Shown piece after piece: positions 63,293 through 64,000 of a DNA stretch of 64,000 nt; position 1 is the stretch's first letter, and the number at the start of each line of letters is the position of its first letter. The notes under the pieces were generated by a model. The model did not search any database. It saw only the letters and a list, made by a program, of their open reading frames with translations, and was not told the origin of the DNA. Both the position numbers and the translations under genes were made by a program. The DNA is from Prosthecobacter vanneervenii (GTDB lineage: Bacteria; Verrucomicrobiota; Verrucomicrobiia; Verrucomicrobiales; Verrucomicrobiaceae), in assembly GCF_014203095.1 (NCBI RefSeq), contig NZ_JACHIG010000004.1, positions 372,001-436,000 of the forward strand, given 5' to 3'.

Positions 63293-63360
63293 TATGGAGC
63301 GCCGACGATTCGTCGGCAAAAAAAGATTCTCATTGGCCGACGATTCGTCGGCACTCCATA
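63293..63360. repeat. Composite nested palindrome (REP/BIME-like)
   Basis: Two copies of a near-perfect 17-base palindrome, GCCGACGA-T-TCGTCGGC, lie at 63301-63317 and 63336-63352. They are flanked outside by TATGGAG (63293-63299) and CTCCATA (63354-63360), so the whole unit has two 25-base arms matching at 23 positions, separated by an A-rich spacer with seven A residues. This is the layout of a bacterial interspersed mosaic element or a small terminator array. Confidence 0.7.
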
Positions 63361-63389
63361 CCCCGCGAAGCTCAGCGTGAGGAAAGCAA

Positions 63390-63508
63390 CGCCAGAATTC
63401 TTGCGAAGATGGCTGAAGTCATGGCGTGAAGAGCCGCTGAGCGACAGGCCGCAGATGTGGACAATCCACGGGACGCTGAATGCGTTTGGGTTTTGCGGGA
63501 TTCTGGCG
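63390..63508. repeat. Candidate 119-base element bounded by inverted ends
   Basis: CGCCAGAAT (63390-63398) and ATTCTGGCG (63500-63508) are perfect 9-base inverted ends of a 119-base non-coding stretch. The continuation inside is imperfect (TTGCG/GCGGG). It could be a small miniature element or chance; no target-site duplication was obvious by eye. Confidence 0.35.
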
Positions 63509-63521
63509 TGGCGAGGAGAGA

Positions 63522-64000
63522 TCAAGAACCATTCGGCTGCTTCAGCAGATCAAACAACGTGACCATGCCCAGCAGGCGCTTTTGTTCGTCCACCACCACG
63601 GCCTTGCTGACGCCGCTGCGCATGAGGGTGCCGACGAGGACGGGAACGGGGGTGTCTGCGGTAACGCAAAAAGGCTTGGTCAGCGGCAGGTCCTGCAGTT
63701 TGTCCACACAAGTGAGGCCGTGATTTTTGAGCCATTCGTAGGCCACGGAACGGCGCAGCAGGCCGACCACGCAGCCCTCCGCCAGCACAGGGTAGGTGCT
63801 GTGCGGGTGAGCCTGAAACTCCGCTACGGCGTCCTGCACAGTCACTTTTGCATCGAGAGCGGCGATGCTGCGCGTCATCACATCGGCAGCACAGGCATTG
63901 CGTGTGGCCTCGGGGATCATCTCCACTGTGTTCTGGATCTCTTCCGGAAGATGGTACTGCTGAGCCGTGCCACGGAAGAGGCTGCCAAGGGAGCCGATGC
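63522..64000 (-). CDS. Tandem CBS-domain protein, 5' end outside the window
   Basis: The frame stays open to the right edge, so the N-terminus is missing. At least 159 residues are seen. The last 120 hold two CBS motifs (ADVMTRSIAALDAKVTVQDA with STYPVLAEGCVVGLLRR, and TPVPVLVGTLMRSGVSKAVV with EQKRLLGMVTLFDLL). CBS pairs bind adenine nucleotides. The upstream residues (GSLGSLFRGTAQQYHLPEEI) are hydrophobic, so it may be the cytoplasmic tail of a channel or transporter such as a CLC protein; this cannot be settled from the fragment. Confidence 0.75.
   Translation of the reverse strand, partial: IGSLGSLFRGTAQQYHLPEEIQNTVEMIPEATRNACAADVMTRSIAALDAKVTVQDAVAEFQAHPHSTYPVLAEGCVVGLLRRSVAYEWLKNHGLTCVDKLQDLPLTKPFCVTADTPVPVLVGTLMRSGVSKAVVVDEQKRLLGMVTLFDLLKQPNGS

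Noticed and set aside
1..64000. tRNA, rRNA or CRISPR elements
   Set aside because: I saw no cloverleaf-type sequence, no rRNA-like blocks and no regularly spaced repeats in the window.

Overview
The window is a GC-rich bacterial chromosome segment, densely packed, with no rRNA, tRNA or CRISPR that I could find. The gene content points to the Planctomycetota-Verrucomicrobiota-Chlamydiota group, most likely a Verrucomicrobiaceae/Prosthecobacter-like member of Verrucomicrobiota. The main evidence is a 1,701-residue secreted protein combining cytochrome c, WD40, Big2, DUF1549 and DUF1553 domains, together with a MurC-MurB fusion, small secreted proteins without homologues I recognise, and C/A-rich leaders without Shine-Dalgarno sequences. 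The assignment is inference; no marker gene was compared.

Layout. 1-7.3 kb: the end of an unknown gene, gluQ, hemL, a cupin, a tandem-thioredoxin protein, and a lipoprotein/M23 peptidase pair. 7.4-16.7 kb: pyrR-pyrB, a sugar epimerase-like protein, a TerC-family protein, a gap with nested hairpins, two small heat-shock proteins, an APC permease, DAHP synthase and an alpha/beta hydrolase. 16.8-23.3 kb: a tight minus-strand run: lipoprotein, STAS protein, PP2C-type phosphatase, grpE, dnaJ, ctaB, SCO1 and DUF420. It joins a partner-switching stress module, the chaperone pair and cytochrome oxidase assembly. 23.3-30.4 kb: priA diverges from cdaA, then a stripped-down CdaR-like anchor, glmM, a 56-residue membrane peptide and bioD. 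30.4-36.0 kb: PAP2 phosphatase, a GT39-like transferase, folC, a NYN-LOTUS protein and an M48 peptidase.

36.0-42.7 kb holds a complete four-gene Wadjet (jetABCD; MksFEBG-like) anti-plasmid system on the minus strand. Its last three genes are joined by 4-base ATGA overlaps or equivalents, with an SMC-like ATPase and a TOPRIM nuclease. 42.9-48.6 kb holds the giant PSD1 cytochrome protein and a small membrane protein. 48.7-57 kb: a lipase-like hydrolase, a CBS/DRTGG family II pyrophosphatase, leuD, an O-antigen-ligase/TPR protein, an unknown gene and the murC-murB fusion. 57-64 kb: a parDE toxin-antitoxin pair with a candidate operator, a PL10-type pectate lyase, DUF2851, a GH62 arabinofuranosidase, a HAD phosphatase, a composite palindromic repeat and a CBS-domain protein cut by the window end.

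The most interesting points are the Wadjet operon, the minimal CdaR in a conserved cdaA-cdaR-glmM locus, the phosphatase/STAS/chaperone/oxidase operon, and the unexplained palindromic repeat units near 11.4 kb and 63.3 kb.
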